A stretch of 64,000 nucleotides of DNA from Alistipes sp. GTDB lineage: Bacteria > Bacteroidota > Bacteroidia > Bacteroidales > Rikenellaceae. Positions 16,656 through 24,380 of this stretch are shown piece after piece. The position numbers and the translations under genes were made by a program. The stretch is taken from positions 1 to 64,000 of the forward strand of contig JAFXIS010000039.1 in assembly GCA_017532885.1 (NCBI GenBank), given 5' to 3'. The first letter of the stretch is position 1. Each line of letters begins with the position of its first letter. Below the pieces are notes generated by a model. That model was given only the letters and a program-made list of their open reading frames with translations. It did no database searches and had not been told where the DNA came from.

Positions 16656-17618
16656 CTAAAAATAGGATGCCTTCAAACGAAGGCCCTCCATCTCGTCAAG
16701 ACCGAACATCAAGTTCATATTCTGCACCGCCTGACCCGAAGCGCCCTTCAAGAGGTTATCGACAACCGAAGTAATGAGCAGTTTTCGACCCTCCTTCTGA
16801 AGCGAGAGGAAGCAATAATTGGTATTCACGACCTGCTTCATATAGACCGGTTTATCGCTCACGCAAACAAATGGGTGGGCAGCGTAATAATTCTTGAAAA
16901 TCTCAGCAATCTGCTCCAAACTCTCATCCAGACGCACCACCACATCGCTCATAATGCCGCGCGTATGGCAACCACGAACGGGTACAAATGCAATATCCGT
17001 CATCGCAGAGCCACCTGCCGCCACTACCGTCTCGCCAATCTCGCCAAGATGCTGATGTGTAAAGACTTTATAGTTTGACAAATTTGCCGAGCGATTGCTG
17101 AAATGTGTATCCTGCGTAGGCTTCTGACCCGCACCCGTCGAGCCGGTGATGCCCGTAATGGTTACCTCTTCGGGAAGTATTCCTGCTGCCGCCAAAGGCA
17201 AAAGCGCAAGGTTTATCGAGGTGGCGAAACAACCCGGATTAGCCACACAACGCGCCTTACGAATCTGCTCGCGATTAAGCTCCGGTGCGCCATACACAAA
17301 CTCACCCGCATCTGCCTTCAAACGAAAATCGTTGCTCAAATCGATAATTTTCACACTCTCCGGCACAGGATTCTCGGCCAAAAACTTTGCCGAATTACCA
17401 TGTCCCAAGCAAAGGAACAGCACATCTATGTCGCTGAAATCTATATCGCTGAACGATATTGGCAGATAGAGCAAATCGCCGTGTACCGACGAGATAGCCT
17501 CGCCTTTGTGCGATTCGCTTTGGATATATCGCAACTCAACAGCCGAATGATTCGCCAAAATGCGGATAAGTTCGCCGGCGGTATAGCCCGCACCGCCGGC
17601 AATGCCTACTCTAATCAT
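16656..17618 (-). CDS. argC: N-acetyl-gamma-glutamyl-phosphate reductase
   Basis: NADPH-dependent reduction of N-acylglutamyl phosphate to the semialdehyde. It is 320 aa. The N-terminal Rossmann motif is GIAGGAGYTAGELIRIL. The catalytic Cys is in VANPGCFATS, followed by GITGSTGAGQKP and PVRGCHTRGI. It is co-directional with argG (155 bp upstream) and argD (17 bp downstream). The argG-argC gap is filled by an inverted-repeat element (17653-17774). Confidence 0.95.
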   Translation of the reverse strand: MIRVGIAGGAGYTAGELIRILANHSAVELRYIQSESHKGEAISSVHGDLLYLPISFSDIDFSDIDVLFLCLGHGNSAKFLAENPVPESVKIIDLSNDFRLKADAGEFVYGAPELNREQIRKARCVANPGCFATSINLALLPLAAAGILPEEVTITGITGSTGAGQKPTQDTHFSNRSANLSNYKVFTHQHLGEIGETVVAAGGSAMTDIAFVPVRGCHTRGIMSDVVVRLDESLEQIAEIFKNYYAAHPFVCVSDKPVYMKQVVNTNYCFLSLQKEGRKLLITSVVDNLLKGASGQAVQNMNLMFGLDEMEGLRLKASYF

Positions 17619-17652
17619 TATTATTTATTACTTTGATTAAAAATCATTTATC

Positions 17653-17774
17653 AGAGTTTGTATAAAAAGAGGAATTTCAAGGCTTGCGAGACCTGAGAAA
17701 CCGCAGTTTACGTTTCGTAAATGAGGATTTCGAGGGTGAGCATAACGCCGAAATTACCTTTTTAGGCAAACTCT
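17653..17774. repeat. 122-bp terminal-inverted-repeat element between argG and argC
   Basis: Left end 17653-17678 and right end 17750-17774 are imperfect inverted repeats of about 25 bp (AGAGTTTG...AAAAAG...AATTTC). Inside are a TTTACG/CGTAAA hairpin (17707-17721) and a near-direct repeat of GAGG-ATTTC-AGG at 17670 and 17723. The right end overlaps the argG stop codon. It codes for nothing. A short related copy lies at 34214-34262. Confidence 0.75.
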
Positions 17775-18960
17775 ACTCTTCGTCGTTTACTGCGTGATAT
17801 ATCTTAAGCGGCATCGACGCAATCTTCGTAAAGCCCTTAACATCATCGGCCGTCCACGCGTTGTTCATCTCACCATACTCGGCAAACTTGGCATTCATCA
17901 AATCGTGCTTCGACTCAATGCCCACCAAAGTGAATGTATAAGGTCGCAAAGTCAGGAATACCTTACCCGACACATTGCGCTGCGTGCTCGAAAGCATAGC
18001 CTCGATATCGCGCATAACGGGCTCGGAGTACATCGCCTCGTGCATAAACATACCGTACCAAGTACCCACCTGGTCCTTCCAATACTGCTGCCACTTTGTC
18101 AAAGTATGCTTCTCCAACAACTCATGCGACTTGATGATAAGCATCGGAGCAGCCGCCTCAAAGCCTACGCGACCTTTAATGCCGACAATCGTATCGCCCA
18201 CATGTGTATCGCGACCGATGGCCCACTGCGAACCGATAGCCTCCAACTTGTTGATAGCTGCAATACCGCTCAACTTCTCGCCATTTACGCCGACAACCTC
18301 GCCCTTCTCGAACTCAATCTCCAAAGACTCGGTACCCTCCTTCTTGAGCTGCGAAGGATATGCCTTCTCGGGCAGGTTTGTAGCCGAGCAAAGGGTCTCC
18401 TTTCCGCCAACCGAAGTACCCCAAACACCCTTGTTGATAGAGTACTCCATCTTGGTAAAGTCGGCCTCAAAACCGTTCTCCTTGAGGTAGTTAATCTCGT
18501 ACTCACGCGAGAGTTTCATGTCGCGAGTCGGAGTAATAATCTCCACCTGCGGAGCAAACACCTCGAATGTAAGGTCAAAGCGCACCTGGTCGTTACCGGC
18601 ACCCGTAGAGCCATGAGCAATGGCATCTGCACCAATCTCGTTGGCATAGTTCACAATGGCCAAAGCCTGGAAAGTACGCTCCGAGCTAACCGAAATGGGA
18701 TAGGTCTTATTACGCAACACATTGCCATAGACCATATACTTGATACACTTCGAATAGTAATCCGCTGTGACATCCAAAGTCACATGCTTCTTTGCGCCCA
18801 AAGCGTATGCACGCTCCTCAACAACCTGCAACTCCTCCTGAGAGAAACCTCCCGTATTTGCCAATGCAGTATAAACCTCGTAACCCAACTCCTTGGTGAG
18901 GTACTTCACGCAAAACGAGGTATCCAAACCTCCGCTATATGCCAATACAACCTTTTTCAT
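17773..18960 (-). CDS. argG: Argininosuccinate synthase
   Basis: Joins citrulline and aspartate with ATP to form argininosuccinate. It is 395 aa from the ATG at 18960, where the family N-terminus KKVVLAYSGGLDTSF begins; the longer frame from 19002 would overlap the GNAT gene. The P-loop YSGGLDTS and the internal AHGSTGAGNDQVRF, RDTHVGDTIVGIKGR and MFMHEAMYSEP segments are typical. It is the second gene of the arg operon, 11 bp after the GNAT acyltransferase. Confidence 0.96.
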   Translation of the reverse strand: MKKVVLAYSGGLDTSFCVKYLTKELGYEVYTALANTGGFSQEELQVVEERAYALGAKKHVTLDVTADYYSKCIKYMVYGNVLRNKTYPISVSSERTFQALAIVNYANEIGADAIAHGSTGAGNDQVRFDLTFEVFAPQVEIITPTRDMKLSREYEINYLKENGFEADFTKMEYSINKGVWGTSVGGKETLCSATNLPEKAYPSQLKKEGTESLEIEFEKGEVVGVNGEKLSGIAAINKLEAIGSQWAIGRDTHVGDTIVGIKGRVGFEAAAPMLIIKSHELLEKHTLTKWQQYWKDQVGTWYGMFMHEAMYSEPVMRDIEAMLSSTQRNVSGKVFLTLRPYTFTLVGIESKHDLMNAKFAEYGEMNNAWTADDVKGFTKIASMPLKIYHAVNDEE

Positions 18961-18971
18961 ATCTTTTGTTT

Positions 18972-19583
18972 TTATTTGATTCCGAACAATTTTTTCCACC
19001 ATGCACGCTTTGCTACCTTAGCACGCTTTGCCTCCATCTCCTTGCGACGAGCAATCTTCTCGGGGTCGTAAATCATACCCGTACATAGGCACTTTGTCAT
19101 ATTCGTACGCTGCAATACATCGTAATTGACACACGACTGACAACCCGCCCAGAACTGCTCATCGTCGGTAAGCTTGGCAAAGGTCACAGGCTCATAACCC
19201 AACTCTGTGTTGATACGCATCACAGCCTCACCCGTCGTAAGTCCAAACAACTTCGCCTCGGGGAAACGCTTGCGCGAGAGGTCGAATGCCGCCTTCTTGA
19301 TGCGCTTCGCTACGCCCATGCCGCGATACTGCGGACGAACGATAAGTCCCGAGTTGGCAACAAACTCACCATGGCCCCAAGTCTCGATATAGCAGAAACC
19401 TACAAACTCATCGCGATTAACTGCGATTATAGCCTTTCCTGAATTAATTTTGTCGACGATATATTCGTCGGTACGGCGTGCAATACCCGTTCCACGACTT
19501 TTGGCAGCCTCGTCGATAGAGTCGTTAATCTGCGTCACAAAACGCAAATGCTCCTTAGTGGCTACCATTACATCTATCTTCAT
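18972..19583 (-). CDS. GNAT acyltransferase, probable N-acylglutamate synthase
   Basis: A 203-aa GNAT-fold enzyme. The acyl-CoA loop is VRPQYRGMGVAKRIK (about residues 87-101), followed by the LGYEPVTF strand. The C-terminal part has a Cys-containing segment (CQSCVNYDVLQRTNMTKCLC) and a basic tail. It is the first gene of the arginine operon, directly before argG and divergent from argR. No argA or argJ is present in the window, so the economical inference is that this protein makes N-acetyl- or N-succinylglutamate. Another acyl acceptor is possible. It is clearly not full-length E. coli-type ArgA, since no kinase-like domain is present. Confidence 0.85.
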   Translation of the reverse strand: MKIDVMVATKEHLRFVTQINDSIDEAAKSRGTGIARRTDEYIVDKINSGKAIIAVNRDEFVGFCYIETWGHGEFVANSGLIVRPQYRGMGVAKRIKKAAFDLSRKRFPEAKLFGLTTGEAVMRINTELGYEPVTFAKLTDDEQFWAGCQSCVNYDVLQRTNMTKCLCTGMIYDPEKIARRKEMEAKRAKVAKRAWWKKLFGIK

Positions 19584-19636
19584 TGTCTATTAAAAATTAT
19601 ATATTTTTTCAATGTTACATTGTCCGGATTTGTGGA

Positions 19637-19719
19637 GTCATTCCGAGTATTTGTTTTAGACTCTCACGGTAGCTTATGCTCCCAGGGGGTGACAAAAAAA
19701 ACAAACGCATGAGAATCTT
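19637..19719. repeat. Intergenic repeat, copy 2 (A-B-C...A'-B'-C')
   Basis: Same order of blocks as the copy at 13541-13664: GTCATTCCGAG, TTTGTTTT, AGACTCTC, then GGTGAC, AAAACAAA, GAGAATCT. The A pair is partly eroded (only about GTCA/TGAC still pairs), while B (8 bp) and C are kept. There is no gene content. Confidence 0.65.
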
Positions 19720-19756
19720 ATTAAAGCCTCAAATCCCAAAGGTGACCCACTTATCT

Positions 19757-19871
19757 CTTTGCGACCGCAAAGATTGCATATAAATCCGCAATATGCAAAT
19801 TTTTTGCATCGTATCTTTATATATAAAGTAAAATACCTGCATATTTGCAAAATATTTGCATATATATGCAA
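19757..19871. promoter_or_regulatory. Candidate ArgR operators upstream of the arg operon
   Basis: Several dyads built on TGCA: CTTTGCG/CGCAAAG (19757-19772), the 17-mer ATGCAAATTTTTTGCAT (19793-19809, 7-bp arms), TGCAAAATATTTGCA (19846-19860) and the perfect 16-bp TTGCATATATATGCAA (19856-19871). They stand just upstream of the arg operon and close to argR. ArgR operators in other phyla are 18-bp AT-rich dyads, so this fits in size and character. Assignment to ArgR is inference. Confidence 0.6.
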
Positions 19872-20040
19872 TAATAGTGGATTTTCTTGAAATAGAAACA
19901 GCACACATTGCGCTAAAAACAAAAACCAACGGCCAAAGCAAAATTTATAGAAACAATAGCCGTCGCGATTGAAAATAAAATTTATTGATTGCAACTTGGG
20001 GTTGATTAGTTGTAAAAAAGCGAAATTTTATCGCATTTTA

Positions 20041-20072
20041 TTTGCAAAATAAGCAAATATGCATTACTTTCG
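20041..20072 (+). promoter_or_regulatory. argR promoter overlapped by dyads
   Basis: TTTG (20041-20044), 20 bp, TACTTTCG (20065-20072, one mismatch to TAnnTTTG), giving a leader of about 30 nt. Two 17-bp dyads overlap it: TTTGC/GCAAA at 20041-20057 and ATGC/GCAT at 20059-20075. This suggests autoregulation by ArgR. Confidence 0.55.
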
Positions 20073-20108
20073 CATAAATATGTAGACAAACCTTAAAACA
20101 ACTTAAAG

Positions 20109-20582
20109 ATGACAATGAATCAAAAATCCATGAGATTCGCTACGATTCGCAAGATTATCCGTAACGAACTGATTGGCTCTCAAGAAGAACTTATAAAGCG
20201 CCTGCATGAATGCGGATTGAATGTTACCCAGAGTACTCTATCGCGCGATTTGAAATACATGCATGTGGCTAAAATCCCCAATCGACACAAGGGGTATATA
20301 TATGTACTACCCAACAGCGAGAATCACGATTTAGATGTTTCGGCAAACATTTCGGACAACATCACACGACTAAATTTCTCGGGCAACCTCGCGGTAATGC
20401 GTACCAAATCGGGTTACGCAAGTGCGGTATCGGTACCTATCGACCTGCTGGACCACCCCGATATTTTGGGTACAATAGCCGGCGACAACACCATATTGAT
20501 GGTTTTGAGAGAGGGAGCCAACCACGATGACATAATCGACGCATTAACGCACTTATTCCCTCAGTTGGCGAATATTTTGTAG
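20109..20582 (+). CDS. argR: Arginine repressor
   Basis: A 157-aa ArgR/AhrC-family transcription factor that controls arginine genes with arginine as co-effector. The N-terminal winged helix (about 8-75) shows the family signature QEELIKRLHECGLNVTQSTLSRDLKYM. The C-terminal oligomerisation/arginine-binding domain (about 85-157) has the core IAGDNTILMVLREG. The ATG at 20109 is followed by another Met at residue 3. It is transcribed away from the arg operon, and the shared intergenic region is dense in TGCA dyads. A bidirectional hairpin follows. Confidence 0.95.
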   Translation: MTMNQKSMRFATIRKIIRNELIGSQEELIKRLHECGLNVTQSTLSRDLKYMHVAKIPNRHKGYIYVLPNSENHDLDVSANISDNITRLNFSGNLAVMRTKSGYASAVSVPIDLLDHPDILGTIAGDNTILMVLREGANHDDIIDALTHLFPQLANIL

Positions 20583-20616
20583 AGCCGAAGCAGTTTTTGC
20601 ATAGTTCAAAGCAGAA

Positions 20617-20649
20617 AAAATGGCGACCTTGAATCAAGGTCGCCATTTT
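20617..20649. terminator. Bidirectional terminator between argR and the ftsB-like gene
   Basis: Perfect 15-bp inverted repeat AAAATGGCGACCTTG (20617-20631) / CAAGGTCGCCATTTT (20635-20649) with a 3-nt loop. The A and T flanks allow termination of both converging genes. Confidence 0.92.
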
Positions 20650-20674
20650 ATTGTGTCGCTCACAGAACATACCC

Positions 20675-20947
20675 CTACTCCACGATATAGATATATTCAT
20701 TTGCGCGTTGCATATGATATCGCTCACGAGCATATTGCTCGAGATATTCATCGTACTTAAGTTGTTCCAACATAGTACTATCCTCACGAATGCGATACAA
20801 GAAGTAGTCGCGCTGCTCCTCCAACTTACCGATACGATGCTCCGTTTTGAAAAATGTAACAAGATTGCGCATAGTAAGAACTGCCGTATATATAAATATA
20901 ACGGCAGTAACTCCAAACCATATCTTCTTACTCCACTGTTTTGACAT
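20675..20947 (-). CDS. Septum formation initiator (FtsB/DivIC family)
   Basis: A 90-aa single-pass membrane protein of the divisome. It has a short cytoplasmic N-terminus, one membrane segment (about residues 8-25, KIWFGVTAVIFIYTAVL), then a coiled coil (about 30-70) and the family's C-terminal YDEYLEQYARERYHM with YIVE at the end. I chose ATG 20947. A GTG at 20971 overlapping the queE stop would add 8 residues, and the coupled position makes that possible too. FtsB-family proteins link FtsL to late divisome enzymes. Confidence 0.85.
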   Translation of the reverse strand: MSKQWSKKIWFGVTAVIFIYTAVLTMRNLVTFFKTEHRIGKLEEQRDYFLYRIREDSTMLEQLKYDEYLEQYARERYHMQRANEYIYIVE

Positions 20948-20970
20948 ATCGAAATAGGGGCTAACAACCA

Positions 20971-21603
20971 CTAAGGAATTTTCATAAATTTATGGGTTTG
21001 CACCGAGATACTCCACCGAGGATTAGCCTTGGCATACTCCACAATTTCGGGCATAATCTCATCGAATACGCTCCACTCGGGTTGCAGATATAGACGGCAA
21101 TAGCGACCTACTCGGCGGGCATTCTCCTCAGCCCAAGCAAAATCATCTGCTGTTTGGATTATCACTTTCAGTTCATGCGCGCGTCCGAAGGCCTCTGCCA
21201 AAGGAGGCATCTGGCGCTTTGGCGACAGACACACCCAATCAAACTCTCCACTAAATGGGTGTGTACCCGATGTTTCGAGGAATATTTCAAGACCCCTCTC
21301 GCGCAACTTACCCGTAAGCTCCGCCAAAGGATATAGCAACGGCTCTCCTCCCGTGATGACAATCGCCTGCGCAGCACATCCGACAGCTCGCTCAACGACA
21401 ACATCAACATCTACCGGAGGGAAAACCTTTGGATTCCATGTATACTTGGCATCACACCAACGGCAACCGACATCACAGCCTCCCAAGCGAATAAAATATG
21501 CCGGCTTACCCGTATGGAAGCCCTCTCCCTGAATAGTATAAAAGTCCTCAACCAAAGGGAGCTTACGCCCTCCATCCAGCAGTTCGTTATTCGTCAATAA
21601 CAT
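20971..21603 (-). CDS. queE: 7-carboxy-7-deazaguanine synthase (radical SAM)
   Basis: Converts carboxytetrahydropterin to 7-carboxy-7-deazaguanine on the route to preQ0, queuosine and archaeosine-type bases. It is 210 aa. It has the FYTIQGEGFHTGKPAYFIRL N-terminus of QueE and the radical SAM cluster motif CDVGCRWC (CxxxCxxC), then TGGEPLL. The start overlaps the end of hpt by 17 bp. No other queuosine gene is in the window. Confidence 0.93.
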   Translation of the reverse strand: MLLTNNELLDGGRKLPLVEDFYTIQGEGFHTGKPAYFIRLGGCDVGCRWCDAKYTWNPKVFPPVDVDVVVERAVGCAAQAIVITGGEPLLYPLAELTGKLRERGLEIFLETSGTHPFSGEFDWVCLSPKRQMPPLAEAFGRAHELKVIIQTADDFAWAEENARRVGRYCRLYLQPEWSVFDEIMPEIVEYAKANPRWSISVQTHKFMKIP

Positions 21604-22126
21604 ATATATCGCTCAAATTACGCCCCAACTGATTATAATCCAAACCATAGCCCACGATAAATTCGTTACCGATAGTAAAGACTTTATAATCTATGGGGAA
21701 ATCATACAAGAATTTCTCAGGCTTATAGAAGAGCGTACAAATTGCGATGCTCGCAGGATTCTTCTCTTTCAAATACTGCAGTAAGTGATTCATACTATGG
21801 CCCGTCTCAACGATATCCTCCACGATGATGATATCTTGACCCTCGATATCGAAATCTACGCCAAGGTGTTGCTTCACCTCTCCGGTAGACTGCGTACCTT
21901 CGTATGACGAAAGCTTAACAAACGCCAAGCGGCTATCGAAGTCTGTCTTACGAACCAAATCAGCCAAAAAGAGAAAAGAGCCACTCAATACGCCCAAGAA
22001 TACGGGGGTCTTGCCCTGATATCTCTCATTGAGTTGCAATGCAACGCGCCCAATCTCATTCTGAATCTCTTGAGCAGGAATCATAACCTTAAAAGTCTTA
22101 TCCTGCAAAGTTACCTTATCTGCCAT
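21587..22126 (-). CDS. hpt: Hypoxanthine phosphoribosyltransferase
   Basis: Purine salvage: hypoxanthine/guanine + PRPP to IMP/GMP. It is 179 aa from ATG 22126 (a GTG directly upstream at 22129 is less likely). The PRPP motif is VEDIVETGHSM (normally EDIxDTG), with LSGSFLFLADL as the first PRPP loop and FIVGYGLDYNQLGRNL as the base-site region. It overlaps queE by 17 bp, suggesting translational coupling. Confidence 0.94.
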   Translation of the reverse strand: MADKVTLQDKTFKVMIPAQEIQNEIGRVALQLNERYQGKTPVFLGVLSGSFLFLADLVRKTDFDSRLAFVKLSSYEGTQSTGEVKQHLGVDFDIEGQDIIIVEDIVETGHSMNHLLQYLKEKNPASIAICTLFYKPEKFLYDFPIDYKVFTIGNEFIVGYGLDYNQLGRNLSDIYVIDE

Positions 22127-22171
22127 CACTTCGTTCAGGTATTAATGAAATGCTTGAAAAACTCTATTTTC

Positions 22172-22202
22172 AAACGAGCGGGTTTCCATAGCCCGCTCGT
22201 TT
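22172..22202 (-). terminator. Hairpin between tkt and hpt
   Basis: Perfect 11-bp stem AAACGAGCGGG (22172-22182) / CCCGCTCGTTT (22192-22202), 9-nt loop, 8 bp past the tkt stop. The T-run after it on the minus strand is short (TTTG), so termination may be partial, with read-through into hpt. Confidence 0.7.
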
Positions 22203-22209
22203 AATGCTC

Positions 22210-24240
22210 TTATTTATTAATCAACGATTTAACCTCTTCGTAAACCGTCTGTCCGTTATAGCCGAACTTCTCATCCAAAACCTTAAACGGAGCCGAATAG
22301 CCGAAATGGTCACAACCATGAATAGTACCATTTTCGCCGACCAAACCTCGTAAGTTAATCGACAAACCAGAGGTCATACCATAACGCGTAACGCCCTGCA
22401 ACAAGATTCCATCCTGATAAGACTTAGGCTGGTCACGGAACAATCCCTCGCTCGGAACACTCACAACGCGCACCGGAATACCCTCCTTCTGCAAGAGTTC
22501 GGCACCCTCAACCAAAGTCGAAACCTCCGAGCCCGAAGCAACCATTACAACCTGCGGTTTTGCAGAGTCCAAAACAATGTAAGCACCCTTAACCGCCTGC
22601 TTAGCCTCATCACGACGGCTGCAACTCAACGCCGGAAGGCTCTTTACATTCTGACGCGAGAGGATAAGAGCCACGGGGCGCTTCTCCTCCATCGCCAACT
22701 GCCATGCAACGGCAGTCTCCTCAGCATCAGCAGGACGCAAAACGACCATCGAACGCTCACCCTGATGGTTATGCAGATGCTCCATCAGGCGAATCTGCAT
22801 CTCATGCTCGATAGGCTGATGTGTAGGACCATCCTCACCTACGCGGAACGAGTCATGCGACCACACATAGATGACCTTCAAGCGCATCAATGCCGACATA
22901 CGAATTGCCGGTTTCATATAATCCGAGAACACGAAGAAGGTACCACATGCAGGAATCACACCACCATGCAACGCCATACCATTCATGACACATGCCATAG
23001 TAAGCTCGGCAACACCTGCCTGGAAGAATTGACCCGTAAAATCGCCCTTCTCGAAAGCCTTGGTTTTCTTCAAGAATCCATCGGTTTTATCCGAATTGCT
23101 CAAGTCGGCCGACGATACAATCATATTCTCGACCTTCTCGGCATATACACCAAGCATTGTAGCCGATGCCACACGAGTTGCTGTATCGGGTTTTATCTCA
23201 ATCTTATGATAATCTATTTCAGGAAGCTCTCCCGAAAGGAATTGATTCAACTTGCGTGAAAGGTCACGATGCTCCGAGCGCCAATCGGCCTCAACCTGCT
23301 TGCGCTCCACCATCCACTGTTTAAGTTCCTCACGACGAGCAGCATAAATCTCCTCAGTTTCAGCGAAGAGCTGGAAAGGATTCTCTGCATCACCACCCAA
23401 GTTACGCACCGTAGCTGCCAAATCGGCTCCGGCACCCGACAAAGGCTGACCATGAGTTGAAACCTTACCCTCGAAGCTCTCGCCATCAGCACCCATAGCA
23501 CCCTTTGCCATGATAGAGTGGCCGATAATAAGTGACGGCATCTCGGTCTGGGCATTTGCCTTAATCAAAGCCTCGCGCAACTGCTCAACATCATTACCAT
23601 CAACCTCTACAACAAACCAACCCCATGCGCGATACTTCGCAGCAACATCCTCCGAGTCAATCTCATCCACCTTGGTAGAGAGCTGAACATTATTGGCGTC
23701 GTAATACATAATCAGGTTCGACAATCCGAGGTGTCCTGCAATACGGCCTACGCCCTGTGAAATCTCCTCCTGAACAGCGCCATCCGAGATAAAGGCATAG
23801 GTTTTGTGTGCCATCCACTCACCAAAGCGGGCAACCAAAAAGCGCTCGGCAATAGCAGCACCCAACGCCATAGCGTGTCCCTGGCCAAGAGGTCCTGAGG
23901 TGTTCTCCACACCATGCATAACATCTGCCTCGGGGTGACCCGGGGTGACGCTACCCCACTGGCGGAACTGCTGCAAGTCCTCCATAGTGTAATAGCCCGA
24001 CAACATAAGTACCGAATAGAGCATCGGAGACATATGACCGGGGTCAAGGAACAATCTGTCGCGGAATGGATACGCCGCATTTTCGGGGTCATAGCGCAAG
24101 AACTCGGTATAGAGCAGATTTATAAAATCCGCACCACCCATAGCACCTCCGGGGTGACCCGATTTAGCCTTTTCTACCATAGCTGCAGCCAAAATACGAA
24201 TGTTATCAGCCGCTTTGTTGAGTTTAGAGTTAGCAAACAT
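22210..24240 (-). CDS. tkt: Transketolase
   Basis: Thiamine diphosphate enzyme of the pentose phosphate pathway, moving two-carbon ketol units. It is 676 aa, full length. The N-terminal PP domain shows KAKSGHPGGAMGGAD and LDPGHMSPMLYS. The ThDP motif region is YAFISDGAVQEEISQGVG...YYDANNVQLS. The Pyr domain has FFVFSDYMKPAIRMSALM and SHDSFRVGEDGPTHQPIEH. The C-terminal domain is complete. A -7 box lies about 47 bp upstream. It ends 84 bp before hpt with a hairpin between. Confidence 0.97.
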   Translation of the reverse strand: MFANSKLNKAADNIRILAAAMVEKAKSGHPGGAMGGADFINLLYTEFLRYDPENAAYPFRDRLFLDPGHMSPMLYSVLMLSGYYTMEDLQQFRQWGSVTPGHPEADVMHGVENTSGPLGQGHAMALGAAIAERFLVARFGEWMAHKTYAFISDGAVQEEISQGVGRIAGHLGLSNLIMYYDANNVQLSTKVDEIDSEDVAAKYRAWGWFVVEVDGNDVEQLREALIKANAQTEMPSLIIGHSIMAKGAMGADGESFEGKVSTHGQPLSGAGADLAATVRNLGGDAENPFQLFAETEEIYAARREELKQWMVERKQVEADWRSEHRDLSRKLNQFLSGELPEIDYHKIEIKPDTATRVASATMLGVYAEKVENMIVSSADLSNSDKTDGFLKKTKAFEKGDFTGQFFQAGVAELTMACVMNGMALHGGVIPACGTFFVFSDYMKPAIRMSALMRLKVIYVWSHDSFRVGEDGPTHQPIEHEMQIRLMEHLHNHQGERSMVVLRPADAEETAVAWQLAMEEKRPVALILSRQNVKSLPALSCSRRDEAKQAVKGAYIVLDSAKPQVVMVASGSEVSTLVEGAELLQKEGIPVRVVSVPSEGLFRDQPKSYQDGILLQGVTRYGMTSGLSINLRGLVGENGTIHGCDHFGYSAPFKVLDEKFGYNGQTVYEEVKSLINK

Positions 24241-24286
24241 ATCTTATTATTGTTGATTTGTCTGTATTATAGCAGTTGTAAGTATA

Positions 24287-24294
24287 CAAATATA
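24287..24294 (-). promoter_or_regulatory. -7 promoter element for tkt
   Basis: TATATTTG on the minus strand (CAAATATA as written), 47 bp before the tkt ATG. No convincing -33 TTTG at 19-21 bp. Confidence 0.5.
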
Positions 24295-24334
24295 AGTATT
24301 TTTTTCGACAAGGGACACATTTTGGACCATAAAA

Positions 24335-24378
24335 TTAGTTGCGGTTTGCAAGAATAATTCTACACAAACCGCAACTAA
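24335..24378 (-). terminator. Intrinsic terminator after clpX
   Basis: 14-bp perfect inverted repeat TTAGTTGCGGTTTG (24335-24348) / CAAACCGCAACTAA (24365-24378), followed on the minus strand by TTTTA. It starts 3 bp past the clpX stop. Confidence 0.88.
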
Positions 24379-24380
24379 CT

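Larger units (their letters stand above)
19584..20108. other. Divergent regulatory region between the arg operon and argR
   Basis: 525 bp without a credible gene. From left to right it holds a copy of the A-B-C repeat (19637-19719), a cluster of TGCA-type dyads (19757-19871), a plain AT-rich stretch (about 19872-20040), and an argR promoter with further dyads (20041-20079). The two short frames inside it are low-complexity and not supported. Confidence 0.7.

Noticed and set aside
17794..19071. 425-codon open frame on the plus strand opposite argG and the GNAT gene
   Set aside because: It is the antisense of well-conserved genes, its product is Leu/His/Arg-rich and matches no family I know. 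It comes from codon bias on the opposite strand.
19674..19994. 106-codon minus-strand frame in the argR-GNAT gap
   Set aside because: Phe/Cys/Tyr-rich low-complexity product lying on a repeat and on dyads; not credible as a gene.
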